Numbered from the stretch's first letter, positions 1 through 9,578 are shown. The stretch: 64,000 nt of DNA from Lachnospiraceae bacterium (GCA_024682075.1 JAIKZQ010000021.1:48719-112718), one strand, 5' to 3'. Notes: generated from the sequence alone by a model not told the origin. A program made the numbers and translations.

Positions 1-1203
1 GTAATGACAGCCATATGCTTCGGTCTTCTTTTCGGACTCTTCGCAGGTGCGGGATTTGTCGCAGTGCAGAAGGTAATGGGCGGAACGGGTAACGGCGCTT
101 CACAGCAAACGGTGGTATCAAGCGAACAGTCCACAGACACCACCATCCAGCCCACCATCAGTTCCATTCTGGAAGATGAAGATACCTATTTTCGCGTACT
201 GACCACAGAGACAACAGACATCACCGAAGTAGTGGAAAGGACAATGCCTTCGATGGTCTCGATCACCGAGACATACAAGATCACCACCAACTACTGGGGA
301 CAGACCTACACTCAGGAAGCCGGTGCTTCGGGCTCGGGAATCATCATCGGAGAAACAGCTGACGAATATATTATAGTAACGAATAATCACGTCATTGAAG
401 ATGCCGACGAAATGACTGTTACATTCATCAACGGCGAAGAAGCGGAAGCTCATCTGAAGGGCACCGATGCCACAGTTGACATTGCTGTCATTTCCGTTCT
501 CAAGACCGACCTGACAAGTGACACTCTTGCTACTATCTGTGTGGCCGAGCTCGGCGACAGCGAATCCCTTGTACTCGGACAGAATGTCATCGCAATAGGC
601 AATGCTCTCGGTTACGGACAGTCCGTCACAACCGGTATTGTCTCGGCACTGAACAGAGAGATCACCACCCAGACCGGATATACATATGAATGCATACAGA
701 CAGATGCTGCCATCAATCCGGGAAATTCCGGCGGTGCTCTTCTGAACATGGCAGGTCAGGTCATCGGAATCAACCAGAGCAAGAGCGGCGGAAGCGCGGT
801 TGAAGGAATGGGCTACGCGATCCCCATCAGTTCCGTCAAAGATGTAATAAATGAGCTCATGGGAAGAGACACTCTCGTTGCAGTCGATGAAGATGACATG
901 GGATATATCGGAATCTACATGCAGGAAGTCACTCCCGAGATCGCACAGTATTACAACATGCCTCAGGGCGTGTATGTCTCTGAACTCGTATCCGGCGGCG
1001 GTGCCGAAAATGCCGGAATCAGGGTCGGTGACATCATAGTCGCAATAGACGGCAACAAGGCTATTACCAATGACGGAATGAAGAGACTTCTCAAATACTA
1101 TGCTGCAGGCGATGATGTGGAGATCACATTCATGAGAAATGAAGATGGTGAATACACGGAACACACCGTGACTGTAACTCTCGGAGAAAAACCTTCAAGG
1201 TGA
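1..1203 (+). CDS. HtrA/DegP-like trypsin-fold serine protease with PDZ domain, 5' end outside window
   Basis: Membrane-anchored envelope protease of the HtrA (S1C) family, expected to degrade or process misfolded exported proteins. Numbering from the ATG at position 4, a hydrophobic segment (about 4-22) is followed by a Ser/Thr-rich linker, the protease domain and a PDZ domain (about 297-395). The catalytic triad is visible: His129 in TNNHV, Asp159 in VDIAV and Ser242 in GNSGG. The reading frame is open through base 1 and the visible protein starts directly inside the membrane anchor, so a cytoplasmic N-terminus probably lies upstream of the window. A terminator follows 63 bp after the stop. 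Confidence 0.92.
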   Translation, partial: VMTAICFGLLFGLFAGAGFVAVQKVMGGTGNGASQQTVVSSEQSTDTTIQPTISSILEDEDTYFRVLTTETTDITEVVERTMPSMVSITETYKITTNYWGQTYTQEAGASGSGIIIGETADEYIIVTNNHVIEDADEMTVTFINGEEAEAHLKGTDATVDIAVISVLKTDLTSDTLATICVAELGDSESLVLGQNVIAIGNALGYGQSVTTGIVSALNREITTQTGYTYECIQTDAAINPGNSGGALLNMAGQVIGINQSKSGGSAVEGMGYAIPISSVKDVINELMGRDTLVAVDEDDMGYIGIYMQEVTPEIAQYYNMPQGVYVSELVSGGGAENAGIRVGDIIVAIDGNKAITNDGMKRLLKYYAAGDDVEITFMRNEDGEYTEHTVTVTLGEKPSR

Positions 1204-1266
1204 CCCCATCAGACATACGGTAGTCATCATCCGGATATAGCTATAACATAAACGAATAAAGCTTAA

Positions 1267-1299
1267 AAAAAGAAACGGCCTCACGGCCGTTTCTTTTTG
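1267..1299 (+). terminator. Intrinsic terminator after the htrA-like gene
   Basis: A perfect stem AAAGAAACGGCC / GGCCGTTTCTTT with a TCAC loop ends in a T-run. The A-run on the other side means it may also work for the convergent glmS transcript. Confidence 0.85.
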
Positions 1300-1303
1300 A
1301 TTA

Positions 1304-1377
1304 TCTCCTGGTGGTGAACGGTGGAACCGTCCCCTCGTTCTCTCCTGGTGGTGAACGGTGGAACCGTCCCCTCGTTC
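1304..1377. repeat. Two tandem 37-bp copies of the GTGAACGG/GGAACCGTCCCC repeat
   Basis: Two identical 37-bp units (1304-1340 and 1341-1377) carry the core GTGAACGGTGGAACCGTCCC. The same core recurs at 9513, 12652, 22186, 23307, 60157 and 61622. The glmS stop codon (TGA, complement of 1376-1378) is formed by the GTGAAC edge of the second copy. The elements resemble REP-like sequences mobilised by RAYT/TnpA-REP transposases, but no such gene is in the window. Confidence 0.85.
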
Positions 1378-3244
1378 ACTCTACGGTGACGGACTTGGCG
1401 AGATTTCTGGGCTTGTCGACATCGAGACCCTTAGCCACGGAGACGTAGTATCCGAGTAGCTGAAGGGGAATGACCGCAAGGCTTGCTGCAAAGTGCTCAT
1501 CTACCTTGGGGATGTACGACACGAAGTTGCAAGTATCCTCGGTCTTGTAATTGCCCGACATGGTGAGTCCGTAGAGATATGCGCCTCTGGACTTGCACTC
1601 GACCATGTTGCTGATGGTCTTTTCATACAGATCGGACTGGGTAAGGACTCCGACAACGAGGATGTTGTCCTCGATGAGGCTTATGGTTCCATGCTTGAGC
1701 TCGCCTGCCGCATATGCCTCCGAGTGTATGTAGCTGATCTCCTTGAGCTTAAGGCTTCCCTCGAGAGATACTGCATAATCGATGCCTCTTCCGATGAAGA
1801 AAATGTCATGAGCATTTGCATACTTGGAAGCAAACCACTGTATCCTCTCCTTATCAAGGAGGATGTTGCCGATCTTGTCGGGAAGTGTCTTCATTTCCTC
1901 GATGAGATTCACATACTGCTCATCATCGATGGTTCCCTTGATCTTCGCGAACTTAATGGCAAGGCAGTACATTGCGATGAGCTGTGCTGAATATGCCTTG
2001 GTCGTTGCGACGCTTATCTCGGGACCCGCCATAGTGTAGAAAACATTATCCGCTTCTCTTGCTATTGAAGAACCGACGACATTTACTATGCCGAGGGTAT
2101 TGATTCCGTGTGCCTTGGCTTCCCTGAGTGCCGCAAGGCTGTCTGCGGTCTCTCCGGACTGGCTGATGACCACAACGAGCTGTGAAGGATCCATTATGGG
2201 CCTTCTGTATCTGTACTCGCTTGCAAGCTCTACTCTGACGGGGATCCTTGCAAGATCCTCGATAACGTACTGTCCCACCATTCCGGCATGCCATGCGCTT
2301 CCGCAGGCAACGATGGTGATCTGCGACACTGCCTTTATCTCATCATCGGTAAGTCCGATACCGGACAGATCGATCTCCTTGCCTTTTACGACACTGGCGA
2401 TGGTATCCTCGACAGCCCTGGGCTGCTCGTGGATCTCTTTTATCATAAAATGCTCGAATCCGCCCTTTTCTGCAGCCTCTGCATCCCACTTGATCTCGGT
2501 AAGTTCTTTTTCAATGCGGTCGCCGTCAAGGTTGTAGAACTCTGCCTTTCCGTCGCAGAGCCTTGCCATCTCAAGGTTTCCGATGTAATACACCTGTCTT
2601 GTGTACTTAAGGATCGCGGGAACATCGGATGCGATATAGCAGTCACCGTCGGTGATTCCGATGATCATGGGGCTTTCTTTTCTTGCGACCCAGATCTCAC
2701 CGGGATGATCGGTGAACATGACCTCAAGCGCATATGATCCCCTGACTCTTACCATGGTCTTGGCAAGTGCATCGACAGGACCGATCTTGTACTTCTTGTA
2801 ATAGTAATCTACAAGCTTGATAAGGACCTCGGTATCGGTCTGTGAATAGAACTGATATCCGTGCTTTTCGAGCTTTTCCTTCAGCTCCTGGTAATTCTCT
2901 ATGATCCCGTTATGAACGCCGACGACTTCACTTTCAACGGCGCCGGATCCGCTGCGCGCGCAGTTTCCGCTGACATGGGGATGTGCATTGATCTGGCTGG
3001 GAGCTCCATGGGTGGCCCATCTTGTATGGCCTATTCCGCAGGTTCCCTTGAGCGCTCTTCCGCCGTCAACCTTATCGGAAAGTTCCTTCAGCTTTCCTTT
3101 TTCCTTGACTACCTCGGCAGGCGCTTCACCGTCCCTGACGGCAAGTCCCGCAGAGTCATAGCCTCTGTATTCAAGCTTGGAAAGCCCCTCCAGAAGTATG
3201 GGGGCAGCCTGTTTTTTTCCTACATATCCTACGATTCCGCACAT
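1376..3244 (-). CDS. glmS: Glutamine--fructose-6-phosphate aminotransferase (isomerizing)
   Basis: Makes glucosamine-6-phosphate from fructose-6-phosphate and glutamine, the entry step to UDP-GlcNAc for peptidoglycan and surface glycans. The 622-residue length is near the family norm. The N-terminal glutaminase domain begins MCGIVGYVG with nucleophile Cys2 and contains GHTRWATHG (about 72-80) and HNGIIENY. Two SIS sugar-isomerase domains fill about 290-610, and the C-terminus DKPRNLAKSVTVE is typical. A short loop insertion sits near residues 93-106. The gene lies 3 bp after a glycosyltransferase and is probably last in the wcaJ-LCP-GT-glmS operon. No glmS ribozyme leader is visible, as expected for an internal operon gene. 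Confidence 0.97.
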   Translation of the reverse strand: MCGIVGYVGKKQAAPILLEGLSKLEYRGYDSAGLAVRDGEAPAEVVKEKGKLKELSDKVDGGRALKGTCGIGHTRWATHGAPSQINAHPHVSGNCARSGSGAVESEVVGVHNGIIENYQELKEKLEKHGYQFYSQTDTEVLIKLVDYYYKKYKIGPVDALAKTMVRVRGSYALEVMFTDHPGEIWVARKESPMIIGITDGDCYIASDVPAILKYTRQVYYIGNLEMARLCDGKAEFYNLDGDRIEKELTEIKWDAEAAEKGGFEHFMIKEIHEQPRAVEDTIASVVKGKEIDLSGIGLTDDEIKAVSQITIVACGSAWHAGMVGQYVIEDLARIPVRVELASEYRYRRPIMDPSQLVVVISQSGETADSLAALREAKAHGINTLGIVNVVGSSIAREADNVFYTMAGPEISVATTKAYSAQLIAMYCLAIKFAKIKGTIDDEQYVNLIEEMKTLPDKIGNILLDKERIQWFASKYANAHDIFFIGRGIDYAVSLEGSLKLKEISYIHSEAYAAGELKHGTISLIEDNILVVGVLTQSDLYEKTISNMVECKSRGAYLYGLTMSGNYKTEDTCNFVSYIPKVDEHFAASLAVIPLQLLGYYVSVAKGLDVDKPRNLAKSVTVE

Positions 3245-3247
3245 AGA

Positions 3248-4297
3248 TCAATTTCTCTCTTTCATTTGTTTCCAGAAAATCTTATTAGACGTAAGCTTCA
3301 TTATAACAGCATCTGGAAGATTTTTATATTTTTTTCCGAGTCTGTAGCCTGCGAGCTTATAAAAGCACTGCATGTAAAATCCCGGTATCAGGAGCAGTTT
3401 TTTCTTTTTAAGGAGGAGCTTCGTTGAGGATATCACGAATTTCTTACCCTCGGATTCGGAGCTGATCCCGCCGAAAGTATCGGGATTCATGGCCTGGCTC
3501 GCACCGATGTCGAAGTTCCTGCGAAGCTGCTGCATGAGGCTGTAATCATGGGAATGGATCACCGCCGCCGTTGCCTCGTATCTTACCGCATATCCCTTAT
3601 CAAGGAACCTGCGTGCCATGATCATGTCCTCGTTGAACAGGGCATTCCTTACATATCCTCCACAGGCTTCATATATGTCCCTTCTGTAGGCACAGCACAC
3701 ATCCGAGCAAAAGAAGGCCTTTATGCCGAGCTTTTCGATATCGGATTTAGTCTTGGTCTTCGAAAGGTCGGAATAGTTGTGGAGTCTCGAAAGTTTCTCA
3801 TATGGCGAGGATTCTTTTCCGGGAAGCTGGCGGGCATACACACACGCAATCTCGCCGTGACCGTGAGCAGTTCCCCTAGCTGCATCCGTTCTGCGTTCCC
3901 GGGACATATCTGTCGCATCCGCGCTCTCATCCGCCTCGGAAGCCGTGCCCTGCGCTTCTTCCATCTGCGCTCTCATGGGTGCAGTGAGTTTTTCGATAAG
4001 GTCATTGCTTTTCGGGATGGCGTCCTGTGTCATCATGACAAAGATGTCACACGGGGTGTTCCTTACAGCTCTTCTCCTGGTTCCGCCATGGTCGAACGAT
4101 GCTGCATCGACCTCGAGAAATCTTACGTCGCCGAACCTGCTCTTAACCTCAGCGATGATGGCATCTTCCTCTTTTCCGATGCGGGACCAGATTATGTTGA
4201 TGCCGGAGGGCTGGAGAGTCTGGCTCTTAAGCTTATCAAGCAGCTTTATTAACTTGTCATCCGGGCGGTAAGCCGGAATGATCACCTGTATGTTCAA
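3248..4297 (-). CDS. Family 2 glycosyltransferase
   Basis: GT-A fold glycosyltransferase of the GT2/rhamnosyltransferase type, 349 residues, expected to add a sugar to a lipid-linked surface glycan at the inner membrane face. The N-terminus VIIPAYRPDDKL is the nucleotide-sugar binding start, QDAIP supplies the DxD-like site, and FNEDMIMARR matches the catalytic-base region. Around residues 115-150 a hydrophilic Ala/Thr/Glu-rich stretch, including SEADESADATD, interrupts the domain and looks like a loop expansion. It is 6 bp after the LCP gene and 3 bp before glmS. Donor and acceptor cannot be read from sequence. Confidence 0.85.
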   Translation of the reverse strand: MNIQVIIPAYRPDDKLIKLLDKLKSQTLQPSGINIIWSRIGKEEDAIIAEVKSRFGDVRFLEVDAASFDHGGTRRRAVRNTPCDIFVMMTQDAIPKSNDLIEKLTAPMRAQMEEAQGTASEADESADATDMSRERRTDAARGTAHGHGEIACVYARQLPGKESSPYEKLSRLHNYSDLSKTKTKSDIEKLGIKAFFCSDVCCAYRRDIYEACGGYVRNALFNEDMIMARRFLDKGYAVRYEATAAVIHSHDYSLMQQLRRNFDIGASQAMNPDTFGGISSESEGKKFVISSTKLLLKKKKLLLIPGFYMQCFYKLAGYRLGKKYKNLPDAVIMKLTSNKIFWKQMKERN

Positions 4298-4303
4298 GTT
4301 TTT

Positions 4304-5449
4304 CTAACTCCGTATGTATGGCCTCGTGTCCTGCTCGATCTGACTTGTGAACATCGTCACGCAGTCGCTCGGGACGTAAGCCGTGTCATTAAAAAGGAAT
4401 TCGTGAAGCCAGGCAACATTATCCGACAGATTAACGGGGACAACGCAATCGCCTTTTGCTGGAAGGTTCGCACCCGCCATCATGTCCATTGAGGGAAAGC
4501 CCCCTTCTCTTACGATCGTGTAATCGTTTATCGAGAGGATCATGTTCAGAAGTGTCTTCTCATCAAAGCTTGTGTAGGTGTAATTCATGACATCCGTGAA
4601 AATATCGGTAAGCTTTGCGGCATCGCACTTCTTCGCTTCGGTCAGGATCGATGCTATGACTTCGCGCTGTCTTGCGGTTCTGGCAAAATCGTTTCCGTCA
4701 GTGTATCTGATCCTGCAGTATGCGGAAACCTGCATTCCGTTCAGTCGCTGAGTTCCGGTTTCACGCACAGGCACGATCTCGTTTTCGGGAATGCCGAGGA
4801 CCTGTGCCACGGCTATCTGGTAATTGTTCAGGTGCTCAATCTCATCTGCACCGACATCTATCATGATCCCTCCGAGGTCATCTACCACCGTGGTAAGGGC
4901 CTTGTAGCTGACGGTTACCCAGTTGGTGATATTGAGGTCTAGGTTTGCATTGAGCATGGTAACGGCCTGTGTCGCTCCGCCCTTCGCATATGCGGCGTTG
5001 CACTTATTGTAACTGTCGTTTCCAAGGTTAAGGTAGGTGTCCCTGTAGACGGAAACAAGGCTTACCTCGCCGGTTGCATTGTTGATGCTTGCGATGATGA
5101 TGGTATCGCTCCTGTAACCCTTCAGAAGGTCGCTTCCCTTGGGGCTGAGCGCATCGACGCCAAAGAGTGCTATGTTGGTATAGCCCTCCATAGGTCCGCC
5201 GGCCTCGGAAGCTCTGAGCACGGATTCGGAAATGCCTATCTGCGAGGGATCGACATCCGAGACATTGGCATAGATGGGCCCCTCATCCTCTTCGTTTTCC
5301 GTCTGTTTCATGACATAGTAAAGGATTCCGATCATGCCTATGATGATCAGGATCTCCACTATGAACACGGCCATCTTACGTCTGGTCCTTGCCGTTGCCG
5401 ATCTGCTTTTGTTTTTCTTAGCCTTTGCAGGCTTTTTTTCCGAAGGCAT
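4304..5449 (-). CDS. LytR-CpsA-Psr (LCP) family glycopolymer ligase
   Basis: LCP proteins transfer undecaprenyl-linked polymers such as teichoic acids or capsule to peptidoglycan outside the membrane. The 381-residue protein has a Lys/Arg-rich cytoplasmic tail (1-25), one transmembrane helix (about 26-46) and an extracellular LCP domain. Visible family motifs are RSDTIIIASIN, VSVYRDTYL and RYTDGNDFARTARQ, which provide the pyrophosphate- and Mg-binding Arg/Asp residues. The start has a good GGAG eight bases upstream. It follows the initiating sugar transferase by 19 bp, so assembly and attachment functions share one operon. Confidence 0.93.
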   Translation of the reverse strand: MPSEKKPAKAKKNKSRSATARTRRKMAVFIVEILIIIGMIGILYYVMKQTENEEDEGPIYANVSDVDPSQIGISESVLRASEAGGPMEGYTNIALFGVDALSPKGSDLLKGYRSDTIIIASINNATGEVSLVSVYRDTYLNLGNDSYNKCNAAYAKGGATQAVTMLNANLDLNITNWVTVSYKALTTVVDDLGGIMIDVGADEIEHLNNYQIAVAQVLGIPENEIVPVRETGTQRLNGMQVSAYCRIRYTDGNDFARTARQREVIASILTEAKKCDAAKLTDIFTDVMNYTYTSFDEKTLLNMILSINDYTIVREGGFPSMDMMAGANLPAKGDCVVPVNLSDNVAWLHEFLFNDTAYVPSDCVTMFTSQIEQDTRPYIRS

Positions 5450-5468
5450 TTCTATGCTCCAAACATCA

Positions 5469-6872
5469 TCAATAGGCGTTCTTATTAATGAATCCGGTAA
5501 AGAACGTCATGATGATTATCCTGATGTCAAAAAAGAAGGTCCAGTTCTCTATATAGTAAATGTCGTACTCTACTCTTTTCCTGATGGAGGTATCTCCCCT
5601 GAGACCGTTGACCTGAGCCCAGCCGGTCAGACCCGGACGGACCTGGTGCTTGACGTTATACCTGGGGATCTCTTCCATGAACTTCTCGACAAACTGCGGC
5701 CTTTCGGGACGCGGTCCCACAAGGCTCATGTCGCCCTTAAGTATGTTGAAGAGCTGGGGAAGCTCGTCGATGCTGGTCTTTCTGATGAATTTTCCGATAG
5801 GGGTGACCCTCGGGTCATTACGCTTGGTCCAGCCCTTCTTTTCTTTTTTCACGGACTGAACTCTCATGGAGCGGAACTTGTACATGTTGAAGGTCTTGTT
5901 ATGAAGGCCGACTCGCTCCTGCTTGAAGATGATGGGGCCCTTGCTGGTGACTTTTACGAGGATGGCTATGACGAGCATCAAAGGTGACGTGACGATGATG
6001 CCGACAAGTGATGCGAAGATGTCGAAAAGACGCTTAATGAAGATATTGCCGCTATTGGTAAGGGGCACGTAGCGGATATTGATGACAGGAAGACCGCCAA
6101 GGTCCTCGGTATAAGGCCTTGTGGGGATGACACTGTTATAGTCGGGCACGAACTTCGTATGAACGCCGAACTTCTCACAGATGCTGACTGTCTCCTCGAG
6201 TTTCTCATAGTCTTCAAGGGGAAGTGCTATGACGATCTCGTCAAGCTTATGCTCGGGAAGTATGTATTCGAGATTTCCCAGAGTTCCCAGAACCTTGACC
6301 CCATGATAGGTCGCACCGGCGGGCACATGCTCATCGAGCACGCCGACGATGTTATAGCCCCACTGGGGATTCTCCCTTACCCTGTCCATGTATTTCTCGG
6401 CACTGCGGGAGTAGCCGACCAGAAGGACATGCTTGATGTTATAGCCTTTCTTGCGGAAAGCCTTGAGGATCTTGCGGAGAATGCCTCTGTACAGAGAGCA
6501 CAGGAACACATTCAGGAAAAAGAAGATGGCCATCACGCTACGCGAATAGTTGACCTGACGCATGACGTTGAAAGCATAGAGCATCAGGGCAAGGATTCCG
6601 ATGACGTTGGCCTTGATAAGATCGAAGATCTCCGACTGACGTCCGCCGGTTCTCCTGGACGTATAGATGTCACAGAAGCTGTAGATCAGGACATAGCCGG
6701 GGACAACAAAAGGAAGCAGGTCGTAATAATACGACAGCTCAAGATAATACCCACTGTTAGGAGACAGGATATAGAATTTGACAAAATATGCAAGGATCAG
6801 TGATGCACCGACGATCAGGGCATCGATGAGCACCATGATCCTGTTGAATATATGCTGATTGTCTCTTATCAT
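5469..6872 (-). CDS. Undecaprenyl-phosphate sugar-1-phosphate transferase (WcaJ/CpsE-like polyprenyl glycosylphosphotransferase)
   Basis: Starts a lipid-linked glycan by moving a hexose-1-phosphate, probably glucose or galactose type, onto undecaprenyl phosphate. Several N-terminal membrane helices precede a CoA-binding-like Rossmann segment with HVLLVGYSRSAEKY and a C-terminal bacterial sugar transferase domain with KFRSMR, RKTSIDELPQ and DMSLVGPRPE. I place the start at the ATG 6872-6870 (MIRDNQH, 467 residues), with GGAG at 6881-6884 spaced 8 nt. The frame is open 57 bases further, to 6929, but that region has no ribosome site. A sigma-A-like promoter lies at 6970-6998. Confidence 0.93.
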   Translation of the reverse strand: MIRDNQHIFNRIMVLIDALIVGASLILAYFVKFYILSPNSGYYLELSYYYDLLPFVVPGYVLIYSFCDIYTSRRTGGRQSEIFDLIKANVIGILALMLYAFNVMRQVNYSRSVMAIFFFLNVFLCSLYRGILRKILKAFRKKGYNIKHVLLVGYSRSAEKYMDRVRENPQWGYNIVGVLDEHVPAGATYHGVKVLGTLGNLEYILPEHKLDEIVIALPLEDYEKLEETVSICEKFGVHTKFVPDYNSVIPTRPYTEDLGGLPVINIRYVPLTNSGNIFIKRLFDIFASLVGIIVTSPLMLVIAILVKVTSKGPIIFKQERVGLHNKTFNMYKFRSMRVQSVKKEKKGWTKRNDPRVTPIGKFIRKTSIDELPQLFNILKGDMSLVGPRPERPQFVEKFMEEIPRYNVKHQVRPGLTGWAQVNGLRGDTSIRKRVEYDIYYIENWTFFFDIRIIIMTFFTGFINKNAY

Positions 6873-6969
6873 TCGTAAAACTCCATAAGGACCTCCCGGG
6901 CTATATCTTCTGCCGGGTGCATCTGTCATGCAGACATGCGGTTTGTCCTTAAAGAACTTATTCTTATAG

Positions 6970-6998
6970 ATTTTAACTCTTTTTGTGAGTTCCTACAA
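6970..6998 (-). promoter_or_regulatory. Probable sigma-A promoter for the wcaJ-like operon
   Basis: On the minus strand TTGTAG (6998-6993), a 17-bp spacer and TAAAAT (6975-6970) fit a vegetative promoter. The spacer contains the inverted repeat AACTC-N7-GAGTT, a possible operator or leader hairpin. The predicted leader to the 6872 start is about 90 nt. Confidence 0.5.
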
Positions 6999-7038
6999 AT
7001 AAAAGGGACGTTTTATATATTAAATTTTCTTAATATGT

Positions 7039-8013
7039 TCATGTATCTCTGAGCACGTAGAAAATATTGCGGAGAAGAACAAGTTCGAGCACAGCCAGGC
7101 GCGGGATGATCTTTATGAAGCCCTTATAACGCTTGCCTCTGCCCTTGCCGAAACACTTTTTGAACCCCAGAGCAAGACCCTTAATGTAGTCCTTGCCAAG
7201 TCCCTTCCTGATAAAGAAGGCAGTCTTAACAATAAAGCCTGTTATTAATAAAGGAAGATTCAATAACAACTGTATCGCAGACATGTTCTTGTAAAGGACA
7301 TAGATGTTGTTCGATGCGGAATAAATTACCTTACGGCTGTTATACTTTGACCCGGTCGATGCGGAACCGTAATGAAGTACCACAGCATTAGGATCATACT
7401 TGTTATTAAATCCTGCAAGAGCTGCTCTCCAGCATATATCCAGGTCCTCGAGATACATGAAGTGGACAGGGTCAAAATAACCTATGATATCAAAAACTTC
7501 TTTCCTGTAGATTGCAGCACCGGCGCAGGATGAGAAGATTTTACAACTCCTGTCATACCTGCCATGGTGTCTTCCCTTTCCCCTGGATCTGGACCATCCG
7601 AGGGCACAATAAATGTCCCCGGCGGAGTCGAGAAGCTCTTCATCGTCCCACATCCTCATGGAGGCAGAAACAGAAAAACATTTGTTATCATTCTTAATGG
7701 CATTATAAAGTGACTGGACGAATCCGGGTCTTGCCTTTGTGTCATTATTGAGAAGAATGACATAGGGAGAATCGCTCGCCTTGATGCCGGCATTCACCGC
7801 ACGGCTGAATCCACCGTTCTTCTCGAGTGCTATCAGCCTGATATCCCGGTACCCGGCTACGATCTCGCGGCTCTTATCGGTCGATGCATCATCAACAACA
7901 ATGATATCATATGTTATTGCAGAATTCTGCACCTGAGGGCGCAGCGAATCAAGGCAACCCTTAAGCCACTTCTCACCGTTATAATTTGGAATAACTATAG
8001 TTACTTTATTCAA
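7039..8013 (-). CDS. Family 2 glycosyltransferase (rhamnosyltransferase-like)
   Basis: A 324-residue GT2 enzyme. The start VTIVIPNYNGEKWL and the motif ILLNNDT (DxD-equivalent) define the donor site, and FMYLEDLDICWRA is the conserved acceptor/base region of WbbL-type rhamnosyltransferases. A hydrophobic stretch near residues 246-270 could bind the membrane. It begins 1 bp after the preceding glycosyltransferase gene, so the two are translated from one transcript. An AT-rich gap of 166 bp with its own promoter separates it from the wcaJ-like gene. Rhamnose as donor would fit the rfb genes at 25.7-29.6 kb, but this is inference. Confidence 0.87.
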   Translation of the reverse strand: MNKVTIVIPNYNGEKWLKGCLDSLRPQVQNSAITYDIIVVDDASTDKSREIVAGYRDIRLIALEKNGGFSRAVNAGIKASDSPYVILLNNDTKARPGFVQSLYNAIKNDNKCFSVSASMRMWDDEELLDSAGDIYCALGWSRSRGKGRHHGRYDRSCKIFSSCAGAAIYRKEVFDIIGYFDPVHFMYLEDLDICWRAALAGFNNKYDPNAVVLHYGSASTGSKYNSRKVIYSASNNIYVLYKNMSAIQLLLNLPLLITGFIVKTAFFIRKGLGKDYIKGLALGFKKCFGKGRGKRYKGFIKIIPRLAVLELVLLRNIFYVLRDT

Positions 8014-8014
8014 A

Positions 8015-9421
8015 TTATCTCCCCGTTACCTGCCAGCAAGGATAATACAGCAATCCTTTTCCGGACTCTCTGATCTTCGCCGAAAGCTCAAGGCTCATCT
8101 GTTTAATGTCTGCATCTTCCGGAAGAGTTGCGGCATCGAAAACCTTCTCCCCGTCCTGAGGAGGTCTTCCGGTTTCGTGAGGTCTGAGCGAAAGCATTCC
8201 GGGAGTCCTGTGTTCACTGTACTTAACACCTGTTATTTTATAGAAATCATCCCAGAATTCAGGGCTTATCCTGATGCATCTGATATCGAGAGCCTCGGCA
8301 GTCTGCTGGCACATGGCCCTGTGGAAATATCCGGTATATCCGACAGGCAGTCCGCCGTAGATCAGATTTCCGTCCTTATCCATCTTGCCGCCGATCACCC
8401 TGCCGCGGTGTGCACCGGATACTATCCTGCCTCCGATCGCTCCCATGTCCTTACGGCTGGCAAGTGCATCGCCCTTATAGCGGAATTCGTAATATCCGAC
8501 ATTTCTAAGTCCGTAAACGTCAGCCTCAAAGCCTGCTTTTTCGCCATAGTCCAAAAGTGCTTCGCTCCCGGCATCGTATGCATAGAGTTTACCTGCGGTA
8601 TTGGAAGCCGTTGATGCGGGACTGATCCTCCAGTGATAAAGGATCTGCGGAATGTGGCTGAAGCCCGCGCCTTCCGAAAGTGCCCTGAGGAGTATGTCAT
8701 AGTCCTGGGCTCCGTCATATTTTTCGCGGAAGCGGAGTTTCTTCATTAATGAGGACTTCATCACCGTCAGGTGGCATATGTAGTTATTGTTAAGAAGGAG
8801 CACAGGGTCAAAATCGGGCTTGGAATTCCTTTCCGTGTAGCTGCCGCCGGAGGCAAGCACCTTGTCTTCGTCGGAGTAGAGGACATCGGGGTGCTTTCCG
8901 CACCTCTTGGAATAGGAAATGATGTTCTCAACGACCCTGAGGAGCGCATCCGGTGTCAGGAGATCGTCATGGTCCAGGAGCGCGATGTAATCTCCATTCG
9001 CCTCATCAAGTGCCGCGTTGGTATTGATCGAGATACCCTTATTCTCGGCAAGTGGAATGTACCTGACTCTTTTATCCTCAAAACTGTCAGCTATGGATCT
9101 GAGAGGAGTCTTGTCCTCGGAAGCATCGGCGATGATCAGCTCGAGCTTTTCGTAAGCCTGTGCGAGGACACTCTCCGCCATATCGCGGAAGAACTTCTCA
9201 TCGGTGTTATACGCGGGAACGACGACGGAAATAAGAGGCCTTAATGGAAGGGACTCGGCAAGCCTTCTCATCACGGAAAGCTCATAGTCCGTGGGCTCAC
9301 GGTAATCGGAGCCTCTGGGATTAGTCTTCGACATGCTTTCAGATATCTCGAGGATACCGGCCCTCACGCCGTTTCTCGACATATACCCTATGCTTCTTTT
9401 TGCAGCAGAGATAATATCCAT
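8015..9421 (-). CDS. Family 2 glycosyltransferase
   Basis: A 468-residue GT2 protein. About 60 N-terminal residues precede the catalytic domain, which starts ISVVVPAYNTDEKF and carries the donor/metal motif LLDHDDLLTPD and the downstream GAQDYDILLRA. The C-terminal 170 residues (from about 300) contain a second, unassigned region with AIGGRIVSG, resembling the extra part of O-antigen GT2 proteins such as WsaE- or RgpF-type enzymes. It is the first gene of the 9421-7039 pair. Upstream lies a 157-bp gap holding a palindromic repeat. Specificity is unknown. Confidence 0.83.
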   Translation of the reverse strand: MDIISAAKRSIGYMSRNGVRAGILEISESMSKTNPRGSDYREPTDYELSVMRRLAESLPLRPLISVVVPAYNTDEKFFRDMAESVLAQAYEKLELIIADASEDKTPLRSIADSFEDKRVRYIPLAENKGISINTNAALDEANGDYIALLDHDDLLTPDALLRVVENIISYSKRCGKHPDVLYSDEDKVLASGGSYTERNSKPDFDPVLLLNNNYICHLTVMKSSLMKKLRFREKYDGAQDYDILLRALSEGAGFSHIPQILYHWRISPASTASNTAGKLYAYDAGSEALLDYGEKAGFEADVYGLRNVGYYEFRYKGDALASRKDMGAIGGRIVSGAHRGRVIGGKMDKDGNLIYGGLPVGYTGYFHRAMCQQTAEALDIRCIRISPEFWDDFYKITGVKYSEHRTPGMLSLRPHETGRPPQDGEKVFDAATLPEDADIKQMSLELSAKIRESGKGLLYYPCWQVTGR

Positions 9422-9512
9422 AAATCCTTCTTAAATCATGTATGCAAATATTCGGGCAGATCCGGCAGGAAGCCATATTTTCCGGATTATGCACTGTGTT
9501 TAATTAACAAGA

Positions 9513-9568
9513 GGACGGCCCCTTAGTTCACAAAGACAGTGAACGGTGGAACCGTCCCCAGTGTTCAC
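9513..9568. repeat. Palindromic GTGAACGG/GGAACCGTCCCC repeat element
   Basis: GGACGGCCCC, GTTCAC, a short loop, GTGAACGG and GGAACCGTCCCC can fold into a long hairpin. It is a diverged member of the repeat family described at 12652-12750. It sits between the pgcA stop codon (9579) and the start of the minus-strand glycosyltransferase gene at 9421, so it may end pgcA transcription. Confidence 0.75.
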
Positions 9569-9578
9569 TTTTTCCGAT

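Noticed and set aside
118..1164. Long minus-strand ORF of 348 codons opposite the htrA-like gene
   Set aside because: The plus strand encodes a protease with complete catalytic motifs and a terminator; the antisense frame shows no family features.
1304..1377. CRISPR-like repeats
   Set aside because: Only two contiguous units with no spacers, palindromic, and dispersed elsewhere at gene ends.
2088..2537. Plus-strand ORFs opposite glmS
   Set aside because: Antisense shadows of a highly conserved gene, without start signals.
3130..3260. glmS ribozyme upstream of glmS
   Set aside because: Only 3 bp separate glmS from the preceding glycosyltransferase gene, leaving no room for a leader ribozyme.
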